A stretch of 64,000 nucleotides of DNA, from assembly GCA_964203655.1 (NCBI GenBank), contig CAXNMJ010000006.1, positions 1 to 64,000 on the forward strand, in the 5' to 3' direction. Position 1 is the stretch's first letter. The number at the start of each line of letters is the position of its first letter. Of this stretch, positions 1 through 7,793 are shown piece after piece. The notes beneath the pieces are model-generated. The model was given only the letters and a program-made list of their open reading frames with translations, was not told the DNA's origin and ran no database searches. Origin of the DNA: BACL27 sp947488385 (GTDB lineage: Bacteria > Actinomycetota > Acidimicrobiia > Acidimicrobiales > Ilumatobacteraceae). The translations under genes and the position numbers were made by a program.

Positions 1-1054
1 TGCTTTAGTTCCGAGCAGCGACCAATACTCAAACGGCGATCGACCCGTGCCCGGTCGTTTGATAGAGACATTTTCTGACGTGAATTCATCACCGGCTTTA
101 ATTGCTTTTGAGGCAACCAAACTTCGTCGAGCAATCTTTTTGTTTTTAAGTTCAATTTCAGTTGGTCGTTTTGTGCCATCACCGAACGCGTTTTCAAGAT
201 CCCTTACTTGGTCAACGAGATTTTTAAATTCGTTTGGTTCAAGCGACGCTTTATGGTCGGGGCCCGGCAAGTCGCGGTCAATTGTCAAGTGTTTTTCAAT
301 TACTGTTGCACCCATTGCTACGGCCGCGACTGCAAGATGAATACCAACAGAGTGATCTGAAAAGCCAACCTGGCAGTCGAATTTTTCGCGGAGCGTCAAC
401 ATTGCTCGCAGATTTACATCGCTCGGGACTGTCGGGTAGTCAGTTGTGCAATGCAGCAAAGTAACTTTCGAAGAAACAGCTTTTTTACCCTCAGAACTAG
501 AGAGTGCTGACTTAAAAGAACTCATAGATGGATTCTTGCTGCCGGTCATTACGAACGCGATTACACCCAGCGCATCAGTCACCTCATCCAAGGTGCTCAT
601 GCCGGTCGAGAGAATTATGTTTTTAGCCAATCGCGCCACTTCAAACAAAAATGGAGCGTTTGTAAGTTCTCCTGACCCAACTTTGATTGTCTCGAGGCCA
701 AGATCAACAGTCAGAAAATTCAAACTCGCACTATCGAACGGTGTCGAAAGAAATTGAATACCCTTATTTTTGCAATACTCAAACAGTTCGCGTTGCTGAG
801 CATGAGATAGCTCTAGCTTCTTCAGCATTTCTAGTTGTGATTCTTTGGAGCCAGTGTTGGTGATCTGATACTCGGCTTTGCTTGCACCAGCAGTAACGAT
901 CGACGAAGCCACAAAAGATTGAAACTTGACAGCATCTGCGCCAGCCATGACTGCGGCGTCTACGAGTTTGCGCGCCAATATCAATCGAGCCATTGTGGTT
1001 TACTCCAGCTTCAGCAATCAGAAAAGTTTTGTGAGGTTGCATCATGTTTGTCAC
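1..1054 (-). CDS. neuB: NeuB/LegI-type nonulosonic acid synthase, 3' end off window, frameshifted
   Basis: Condenses PEP with a 6-carbon amino sugar to give a sialic-acid-like nonulosonate in the cytoplasm. The N-terminus shows the NeuB signature IAEAGVNHNGS. After a break near 971-980 the next frame gives LVDAAVMAGADAVKFQ, STPFD, LLHCTTDYP, GFSDHS and VIEKHLT, and then the C-terminal antifreeze-like (SAF) domain with KRPGTGRSP running off the left edge. Removing one base at the break restores the family sequence. The GTG start overlaps the neuC stop (GTGA), so the two are translationally coupled. Its place after legB, legC and neuC-like genes suggests the substrate is a 2,4-diamino sugar (LegI role) rather than ManNAc, but this is inferred from context. 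Family call is near certain, exact substrate is not. Confidence 0.9.
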
Positions 1055-2206
1055 GAGATATCAAAGAAGGTTTTTTGTGGATTAGTCGCAGCAGTTTTTA
1101 GAGTATCGGCAATACGTTGCGCAGTGTTGTCAGCGCTATATCGCGTCTCTTTGTTTGGCGCACCGTTCTTGCCACGTTGACGAGAGCGCGGTCTCAATTG
1201 CCGTTTTGATTTGGTCACGGTTTGTTGCGACGTCAATGATTGAATCTGCTCGAAGACGTCCATCTTGCCGACTGCCGATGTTGACAGTCGGAACACCAAA
1301 TGCCGGAGCTTCGATAATTCCACTTGAAGAGTTGCCGACGACTGCAGCACAAATTTTCATCAGACTCAAATAATTTTTCTGGCCAAGTGATTTGTGTGCC
1401 GAGCGTTTTTTGGGGTCCTCGGCCACAAAGTTATTGACCATCTCAGTAATTGCATGATTGCCTGGATCTGCGTTTGCTCCTGTGAAAATAATCGTGCAGA
1501 ACGAAAAAGACTTAAGCGCTGCGAGAAGCTCCGCTATTTCAGAAGTTGTCGAAGTGACCGAATTAGTAGTCGGATGATGAGTAATAAGCAGAATTGGATT
1601 CTTCAACTCAAGATTTAGCTTGGCATTCAGTTCTTGTTGTGTTAAAAGTTGTTCACTTAAAGCAATTTCAACCCCGAGAGAGCCAACATTGAAGACAGTG
1701 TTTGGTTGTTCCCCAAGTTGAATTACGCGTCGTGCGTATTCGTCAGCGGCGACAAAGTGCAAATTTGACATTTTTGTAATTGCGTGGCGGATACTGTCGT
1801 CAAAAGCCCCAGTCGTTACTTCGCCGCCGTGAATATGAGCAACGGGGATACCCAAGATGAGTGCTGCTTGCGCAGTTGCCAAAATTTCGTAGCGGTCGCC
1901 AAGAACGACAATCAGATCTGGCGCGAGCCGTGAAAAAGTCTCAGCCATCTGAGCGGCCGTATTTGCCATAGCGACAGCTACAGAAACTCGAGAATCGTTT
2001 GAGAGATCTACCGTCAGCTTGGCATCTGGAGTAAAGCCGTCACCCTCAATTTCATTGACGGTCTCGCCATGGCGCTCTGACAAATGTGAGCCCGTGACGA
2101 CTAATTGAAAAACAACTTCAGAGTCTGTTTTCAAGAGATTCATAACTGGTCGTAGCAAGCCATATTCGGCGCGAGTTCCGGTTACAAAGCAAATTTTTCT
2201 ACGCAC
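1051..2206 (-). CDS. neuC: UDP-N-acetylglucosamine 2-epimerase (hydrolysing), NeuC/LegG type, frameshifted
   Basis: Hydrolysing 2-epimerase that releases the free sugar used by the NeuB synthase. The GTG at 2206 overlaps the aminotransferase stop by one base and gives VRRKICFVTGTRAEYG with the family N-terminal motif at residues 9-16. Further motifs are VVLGDRYE, HIHGGEVTTGAFDDSIRH and VGNSSSGIIEAP. A break near 1170-1182 ends the first frame early at a TAG. The +1 frame supplies a normal-looking C-terminus (APNKETRYSADNTAQRIADTL) and ends at 1051, overlapping neuB. With one base removed the product is 384 aa, the usual size. In a leg-type operon the LegG role is likely; sialic acid NeuC is the alternative. 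Confidence 0.9.
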
Positions 2207-3393
2207 TAGATGTCGCCTAAACAGTGTCGCGCACTGCTTGGAATGTTGATCAATGATTGCCAAAGTTTTTGCGCCACCGGCAAGTTTGCGCGCGGAGCGT
2301 CAAGGTACATCGGCAAAGTGTGCAGCAAGTTCCATGCTGGTCGACACAAGTAGCCATCTGCACGTGCGGCGCTGAGCAACTCGTCTCGAGTTTGCAAATC
2401 TGGGGTGTTCAGTCGAATTGTGTTAAGCCAATAATTTGATGTCGTGCCGTTTGGTTCGGCGACGAAACTCAGCGTGTCACATTCTGCAAAAGCCTCGGAG
2501 TATTTTGTTGCGAGCTTACGTTTTGCTTTTAAGAATGAGTCAAGTCGATCAAGTTGTGCACAACCGAGTGCAGCGTTGATATTTGGCATGCGATAATTAA
2601 ATGCGACTGCATCGTGGATGTACTCCCAATCGTGCGCAAGTTTCGCCGTTGTAGCTAGATGTCGAATCTTTTTGGCGAGCTCTGCGTCATTGGTCAGAAT
2701 TGCACCACCACCACCAGTGGTTATTGTCTTGTTGCCGTTAAAACTTAATACACCGCACTTGCCAAAAGTTCCGGTGTGTGTATTGCCAACAAAACTGCCG
2801 AGTGATTCAGCGGCATCTTCGACGATCGTCAACTTGAATTCACTCGCGACTTCAACCAATTTTGCAATTTGCATTGGATGACCAAAAGTGTGCATCGGCA
2901 CTAGCGCACTGATTCGTCGCCCAGTCTTTGTATTAAAGAGCTGGTTGTCTTTGATCGAAGTATTTGCGCTTAAGTGCGCGCGCAATGCAATGGGATCGAG
3001 ACCCAATGCGTCACCATCACTGTCGACGAAATGGGGGATCGCCCCACAATGCGAAACCGAGTTTGCAGTTGCAACAAAACTCAATGTAGGAACGATGACT
3101 TCATCACCAGGTTTTACGCCAACTGCGTGTAATGCCAAGTGCAATGCGGCGGTGCCGTTAACAATTGCAATGACATGCGCGGCTTTTGTGAATTTTGCGA
3201 GGCCAGTTTCAAATTCTGTGATGTATTGGCCAACAGACGATACCCAGCCTGAACTCAGGCATTTCGCGACCAGTTCGTTTTCGTGATCGCCGATGTTGGG
3301 CTCATGCAAAGCAATTGGTGAGCCTGCAGATTTTCCAAGCACTGAGTTTAAAACTGCAAGAAGTTCTTGCTTCGAAGTTTTGGGAGTCGCCAT
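2206..3393 (-). CDS. legC: LegC-type PLP aminotransferase (DegT/DnrJ/EryC1 family)
   Basis: PLP-dependent sugar aminotransferase, 395 aa, that would add the amino group at C4 of the 4-keto sugar made by the dehydratase upstream. The catalytic lysine is K222 in SFNGNKTITTGGGG, a typical DegT-family context. VEDAAESLG at 191-199 carries the PLP-ring aspartate, and VNGTAALHLAL (79-89) is the phosphate-binding loop. It lies 4 bases after legB on the same strand and its stop overlaps the neuC start. The order dehydratase, aminotransferase, hydrolysing epimerase, synthase matches legionaminic acid loci (LegB-C-G-I), which is why LegC is preferred over bacillosamine transaminases. No LegH acetyltransferase is seen in the window. 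Confidence 0.85.
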   Translation of the reverse strand: MATPKTSKQELLAVLNSVLGKSAGSPIALHEPNIGDHENELVAKCLSSGWVSSVGQYITEFETGLAKFTKAAHVIAIVNGTAALHLALHAVGVKPGDEVIVPTLSFVATANSVSHCGAIPHFVDSDGDALGLDPIALRAHLSANTSIKDNQLFNTKTGRRISALVPMHTFGHPMQIAKLVEVASEFKLTIVEDAAESLGSFVGNTHTGTFGKCGVLSFNGNKTITTGGGGAILTNDAELAKKIRHLATTAKLAHDWEYIHDAVAFNYRMPNINAALGCAQLDRLDSFLKAKRKLATKYSEAFAECDTLSFVAEPNGTTSNYWLNTIRLNTPDLQTRDELLSAARADGYLCRPAWNLLHTLPMYLDAPRANLPVAQKLWQSLINIPSSARHCLGDI

Positions 3394-3397
3394 CTAG

Positions 3398-4390
3398 TTA
3401 GAGGTTGTACCGATCTGCTTTGTAACGCGCCAGATTTGTTGGATTCGAAAACCAGTCAATTGTTTGTTTCAGTCCGGCCTTAAAGCCTTCGAGTCCTTTT
3501 AATTGTGGTTGCCATCCCAAAACTTCTTTGGCTTTTTGAATTGAGGCATGCAGTCTTTCGACTTCTGAGCTTTCAGGTCGAACACGCTGTTCATCATTGG
3601 CAAGTTTGAGCTCGACGTTCATCAATTTGGCGATTGTCTCAGCAGTTTCTTGAATTGAAATTTCAAAGCCACTGCCCAGATTGACGGTTTGGCCAACGAT
3701 CGCATCGCTCGTTGCTGCGGCAAGAAAACCGTTGGCAGTGTCTTGCACAAATGAAAAGTCGCGCGTTGGTGAAAGTGAACCGAGTTTTACCTCACGTCCA
3801 GTGGCGAGTTGACTAATGATTGTTGGGATTACAGCCCGAGCAGATTGGCGTGGTCCATATGTATTGAATGGTCGCAAAACTCCAACTGGTGTATTAAACG
3901 ACGCATGAAAACTCAAAGCGAGTTGATCTGCGCCAACTTTTGATGCGGCATACGGCGATTGGGGGTGAAGCGGATGCTTTTCATCAATCGGAATGTATTG
4001 GGCAGTTCCATAAACTTCGCTAGTGGAGGTTTGAATCACACGCGAAACTTCGTGTCGACGTGCCGCCTGCAAAATGTTGAGCGTGCCCTTGATATTCGTA
4101 TCTATATACGTGTCGGGTGAGTGGTACGAATAAGGAATTGCAATCAGCGCCGCGAGATTCAAAATCACATCTTGGCCAGACACAGCGTTGTCGACCCCGT
4201 GCGGATCACGAATGTCTCCAGCGAAGACGTCGATGCTTTCGCGAACAGATTTGTCTGAGTCGTCCAACCATCCCCAAGAGTTGAATGAGTTGTAGAGCAC
4301 GAATGCTCGAACTTCATGCCCGCTCTTGACAAGTGTTTCAACAACGTGCGACCCGATAAAGCCGTCGGCGCCAGTTACAAGGATCTTCAT
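3398..4390 (-). CDS. legB: NAD-dependent sugar 4,6-dehydratase, LegB type (extended SDR)
   Basis: Extended short-chain dehydrogenase, 330 aa, predicted to turn an NDP-GlcNAc into the 4-keto-6-deoxy sugar. The NAD-binding TGADGFIGSH lies at residues 6-15, TSTSEVYG at 121-128 and the catalytic YAASK at 147-151, followed by FNTYGPRQ. The specific run GWLDDSD and IPYSYHSPDTYIDTNIKGT is the kind seen in LegB dehydratases. The start follows the stop of a small membrane protein gene by three bases. It heads the enzymatic part of the legB-legC-neuC-neuB operon. Other UDP-sugar epimerases of the same fold are possible, but the neighbours make a nonulosonate role the best fit. Confidence 0.85.
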   Translation of the reverse strand: MKILVTGADGFIGSHVVETLVKSGHEVRAFVLYNSFNSWGWLDDSDKSVRESIDVFAGDIRDPHGVDNAVSGQDVILNLAALIAIPYSYHSPDTYIDTNIKGTLNILQAARRHEVSRVIQTSTSEVYGTAQYIPIDEKHPLHPQSPYAASKVGADQLALSFHASFNTPVGVLRPFNTYGPRQSARAVIPTIISQLATGREVKLGSLSPTRDFSFVQDTANGFLAAATSDAIVGQTVNLGSGFEISIQETAETIAKLMNVELKLANDEQRVRPESSEVERLHASIQKAKEVLGWQPQLKGLEGFKAGLKQTIDWFSNPTNLARYKADRYNL

Positions 4391-4393
4391 TCG

Positions 4394-4687
4394 TCAGTTA
4401 CCTAAAGAACCTGTGAGTAAAGAAAACACGAAGGTGGCCAACACCGATAAGACGACGGCGAACAAGATTGCGATGGCTAAGCCACTTAATCCAAGAAGGC
4501 CGGCCGATTTAAGAGTGCGCTCTCGGGAAAGTTGGTTATAAAAATTTGGGCGCTTGTTGTCAACTCGCACCATCACTGGTTTGAATTGCGCCCTTGTGCG
4601 ACCGCGGGTTGCGAACCAAAAAGCAATCATGCTCAGCATGATGATTGCGCTAGACCTGACCGTAACATCAAAGACGGTGAGTGACAT
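4394..4687 (-). CDS. Small membrane protein heading the leg operon
   Basis: A 97-aa protein with no family I recognise. It has a hydrophobic stretch near residues 11-25, a basic polar middle (FATRGRTRAQFKP, NKRPNFYNQLSRERTLKSA) and a second long hydrophobic helix near 62-92. Two membrane spans with a cytoplasmic basic loop are likely. The stop is three bases before legB, so it should be co-transcribed with the sugar genes. The ATG at 4687 shares the tetramer CATG with the opposing protease start at 4686. An internal ATG (MLSMIAF, about 4639) would avoid that overlap and is a real alternative. No ribosome binding site is clear for either. Confidence 0.55.
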   Translation of the reverse strand: MSLTVFDVTVRSSAIIMLSMIAFWFATRGRTRAQFKPVMVRVDNKRPNFYNQLSRERTLKSAGLLGLSGLAIAILFAVVLSVLATFVFSLLTGSLGN

Positions 4688-5849
4688 GAGTATCGACACA
4701 ACCACAACTCCTTCTAGCGTATCGCCGACGGTCGCAGCTGAGCAGGAAACCGTTATTGCGCCACGCCAACGCAACATGTGGTGGGCTCTACCGTTAATAA
4801 CAATTGTTTGGCTCATCACGGGCGCGATGATCACATCTGCGGTAGTGAAAATAAATTATTGGGAAGTAGCTCCAGGTTCAGCAGAGCAAGTTGCATCACG
4901 ATTTACTTTTGACAAGCAAGCATTGAGTCAGGTCACGCGATATAAAACTTCTGCGCCAATTTTGTTTGTTACTGCCTACGGATCAAAGCTGACCGCGCTG
5001 GACGCACTCGTCGGAGTTCTAGATCCCGATGTCGATGTCTTGAATCGTGAAGAAAAATTTGGAAAGTCAACACCTAGCGAACAACGGCGACTCGGGTTTC
5101 AAGCAATGGCCACGGCGAAACAAATCGCCGAGTATGTCGCACTCAGACGACTTGGTTATGACGTTTCAATTTCTTATGGTGCTCTAATTATCGAGAGACT
5201 CGTCTGTGAAGACACACCGAGACCATTGAGCGCCTGTTTACAACTCGACCCCGGTGACACGGTCACTGCTTTTGACGGCATTGAGATCCCGACGCTTTCT
5301 GACTTGATGCCGATCATCGCCGACTACTCACCTGGTGACGTTGTTGAAGTCACCATCACTCCGCACAAATCAGAGAATTCAGTCAAAAAGAAAATTGAAT
5401 TGATGGTCAGCCCTGACGATCCAAATCGAACGATCATGGGTGTGTGGCCTGCCGACACTCGAAAGGTTGATTTGCCATTTGAAGTGGGGATCAACACCGA
5501 TTTAATTGGCGGTCCGTCAGCCGGTTTATCTTTCACTCTCGCGCTCCTGGATGAATTGACGCCGGGCGAACTCACAGGCGGACTCAAAGTTGCGGCTACA
5601 GGCACAATTGACGGCGACGAGTCGATTGGTGCGATTGGTGCTTTGCGACAAAAAACTGTTGCAGTTAAAGCGACTGGCGCAACTATTTTTCTTGTACCTA
5701 GTTCGCAGACTGCAGAAGAGTTGAGTGCTGCTCGACGCGTCGCTGGTTCAAAACTTCGCATCATTCCAGTTGCGAATCTCGAAGAGGCACTCAGCGTCTT
5801 GAAAGAGTTGGGCGGTAGTGCCATCTCTAATGACGCAATTGAACTATAA
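4686..5849 (+). CDS. Membrane-anchored PDZ/Lon-type serine protease (S16, YlbL-like)
   Basis: A 387-aa secreted-type protease of the YlbL family. It has a polar Thr/Ser-rich N-terminus, one membrane anchor at about 32-54, a long extracytoplasmic linker, a PDZ domain at about 175-250 (LDPGDTVTAFDGIEI) and a C-terminal Lon proteolytic domain. The Ser-Lys dyad is S278 in GGPSAG and K323 in GALRQK. There is no AAA+ ATPase, as usual for this family. Longer in-frame starts exist upstream, but the ATG at 4686 after GGTGAG and just before the anchor is the natural one. It may process envelope proteins. It is divergent from the leg operon and is followed by the divIVA-like gene. Confidence 0.85.
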   Translation: MSIDTTTTPSSVSPTVAAEQETVIAPRQRNMWWALPLITIVWLITGAMITSAVVKINYWEVAPGSAEQVASRFTFDKQALSQVTRYKTSAPILFVTAYGSKLTALDALVGVLDPDVDVLNREEKFGKSTPSEQRRLGFQAMATAKQIAEYVALRRLGYDVSISYGALIIERLVCEDTPRPLSACLQLDPGDTVTAFDGIEIPTLSDLMPIIADYSPGDVVEVTITPHKSENSVKKKIELMVSPDDPNRTIMGVWPADTRKVDLPFEVGINTDLIGGPSAGLSFTLALLDELTPGELTGGLKVAATGTIDGDESIGAIGALRQKTVAVKATGATIFLVPSSQTAEELSAARRVAGSKLRIIPVANLEEALSVLKELGGSAISNDAIEL

Positions 5850-5857
5850 ATAGCGTT

Positions 5858-5863
5858 TAATCT
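5858..5863 (+). promoter_or_regulatory. -10 box, leaderless promoter of divIVA-like gene
   Basis: TAATCT followed by six bases and then the ATG at 5870, so transcription would begin at or beside the start codon. Confidence 0.55.
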
Positions 5864-5869
5864 TGTCGC

Positions 5870-7783
5870 ATGGCGATAAGTTTCTCCCGACCCGACCCTT
5901 CATCGCCCGCAGCCGTAGGTTCTGCCCAATTTAATGTCTCGCGCAAGGGCTATGACCAAGGCGAAGTACGCGACTTCTTGCGAATGGTCTCAGCAGAATT
6001 AGCCCGTCTGCAAGAGCGAGAGAAGTTTTTGGAAAGTGAGATGCGAGCAATGCAGACTCGCGGACTTTCAGACCCTGGTGTTCTAGATGAAGCGACGGTG
6101 ACAGCATTATTAGGAGAAGAAACCGCTCGAGTTTTAACTGTTGCACGCGAAGCCGCTCAGCAGATGCGAGACCGCGCAGCAGAAACCGCTGAGCGAATTG
6201 TTCGAGAGGCTTCTGCAGAAGTTGCGAGGTTGCGCGAGCAAGCAGAGATCGAATCTTCTCGCCGACGAAGTGATGCAGCGACCGACAGTGAATCAGAAAT
6301 CGATCTTGCAAAACAGCAAGGTCGCGAAATGGTTAACGAAGCACGTGCTTATCGTGAAAAACTTTTGAACGAACTTGCGGTGCGTCGTGAACTCGCACGC
6401 CAGCAGATCGAAGAATTAATTCGCAGCCGTGATCGACTTAAAGCAGCATTTGAACGTGCAAGTTTGGCAGCCAGCGGGGTAGTCGGAGATTTGACCGATT
6501 TTGATGAGGCCGCTGAAGAATTTCAGCAGGCAGTGCCAGTTGTAATTGAAACAAAGCCAATCAGCGTGATTGAGCCGCGCAACGACTCGCCAACAAATGT
6601 CTTGCCGTTTGATCGTGAAAAGTTTGAAGACGATGCAACTGAACCAGTTTCAGAACTAGTTACTGAAATTGTTATCGAGCCAGTCACAGAAATAGTTTCA
6701 GAACCAGAAAAATTAGAACCAGTAGTAGAAGCAGAAAACATCGTGCCTGTGATTCAAGAATCAGCACCAACGATCGCAGACGAGCAACCTGCAGAATCCG
6801 ACGACGGGCATCGTGCCAAAATTGTTCAGATGTTTGGTCGAACATCGCGGCGTCTGCATCCTTCAACTGAAACACCAGAAGTAGATCAGCCTGCACCGAC
6901 CGTGCCTGAAGCCAAGACGCCAGCATTGATTCAGAAAGTCGAGCCAAAGAAGTCGAGCGTTGATGACTTGTTCGCAAAACTTCGCCAAGCAGGTGCTGAG
7001 AATGTTGCTAGTTCAGTAAAGACCGTCAAAGATTCATCAGATAATTCATTACATAAAGCGACTGAGACACCGAAAAAAGCAGTTGAACCGCCAAAGCCAA
7101 TTGAGCCCGACCTCAAAATGTTTGAACGACGCGACAGTGCCTTGATTGCAGTTGATGAGTCACTCGTCAAAAAACTTAAGCGAGTATTGGCTGACGAAGA
7201 GAATGCAATGCTCAACTACTTACAGTCAAAGAAAGCACAGGTAGCACTTGAAAAAGTACTGCCAAGTTTTGAAAACCAATTGCAAACATTCGTAGAAGCA
7301 ACCAGCAAAGAGTTGATTGAAGCTGCAATGTCTGGAGCGCAGTCGCTTTCAAAGAGTTTGAAATCAGACTTGCGAAAGAAAATCAGCAACGCCACGGTGA
7401 TGCAAGTTCTGTCAAAAAAACTCGCCGACGACATTGTCTATCCGTTGCGTGAACGAATTCAAAAGTGTGTTGAGAGCAGTGACGGTAGTGCAAGCGAAAT
7501 GTCGAGCTTGATTCGCAGTGCTTATCGCGAATGGAAGATGAAACAGGTAGACAAAATTGTTGGTGACATCTCACGACTTGCATATAGTCGTGGCGCTTAT
7601 CTCGTTCTTGAGACAGGAGTGAAAGTTTGTTGGATGGTTGACCCGAATGGACCTCCGTGTGCCGATGCTGAAGACAACTCGCTTGCCGGTGAAGTTAATT
7701 GCGGCGAAAAATTTCCTACAGGTGACGAACATCCCGTAATACACGCCGGATGTAAGTGTCTTGTAGTTCCATCACGGGGCTAG
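5870..7783 (+). CDS. DivIVA-domain coiled-coil protein with C-terminal MuF-like Cys/His domain
   Basis: A 637-aa cytoplasmic protein. Residues about 16-60 (FNVSRKGYDQGEVRDFLRMV) are a DivIVA domain, the curvature-sensing polar-growth and septum module of actinobacteria. A long Ala/Arg/Glu coiled coil runs to about 200. An acidic low-complexity linker with repeated PV-[ST]-E-x-V units covers about 205-300, and a further polar region reaches about 420. The C-terminus is unusual. AYREWKMKQ near 545 leads to a Cys/His cluster (C587, C597, C611, H621, H625, C628, C630) ending GDEHPVIHAGCKCLV, closely resembling the end of phage Mu gpF-like minor head proteins. The DivIVA part is secure; the MuF resemblance is by eye. 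Confidence 0.8.
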   Translation: MAISFSRPDPSSPAAVGSAQFNVSRKGYDQGEVRDFLRMVSAELARLQEREKFLESEMRAMQTRGLSDPGVLDEATVTALLGEETARVLTVAREAAQQMRDRAAETAERIVREASAEVARLREQAEIESSRRRSDAATDSESEIDLAKQQGREMVNEARAYREKLLNELAVRRELARQQIEELIRSRDRLKAAFERASLAASGVVGDLTDFDEAAEEFQQAVPVVIETKPISVIEPRNDSPTNVLPFDREKFEDDATEPVSELVTEIVIEPVTEIVSEPEKLEPVVEAENIVPVIQESAPTIADEQPAESDDGHRAKIVQMFGRTSRRLHPSTETPEVDQPAPTVPEAKTPALIQKVEPKKSSVDDLFAKLRQAGAENVASSVKTVKDSSDNSLHKATETPKKAVEPPKPIEPDLKMFERRDSALIAVDESLVKKLKRVLADEENAMLNYLQSKKAQVALEKVLPSFENQLQTFVEATSKELIEAAMSGAQSLSKSLKSDLRKKISNATVMQVLSKKLADDIVYPLRERIQKCVESSDGSASEMSSLIRSAYREWKMKQVDKIVGDISRLAYSRGAYLVLETGVKVCWMVDPNGPPCADAEDNSLAGEVNCGEKFPTGDEHPVIHAGCKCLVVPSRG

Positions 7784-7786
7784 TCT
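7781..7786 (+). promoter_or_regulatory. -10 box, leaderless promoter of UPF0182 gene
   Basis: TAGTCT, seven bases before the GTG at 7794, directly after the stop of the preceding gene. Confidence 0.5.
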
Positions 7787-7793
7787 TTCAATC

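Noticed and set aside
4688..4834. Longer minus-strand reading frame extending the small membrane protein upstream to 4834
   Set aside because: It runs antisense to the protease N-terminus and has no ribosome site or family resemblance.
5870..7783. A prophage or phage remnant, suggested by the MuF-like end of the DivIVA-type protein
   Set aside because: No terminase, portal, capsid, integrase or attachment repeats are present and the neighbours are ordinary chromosomal genes.
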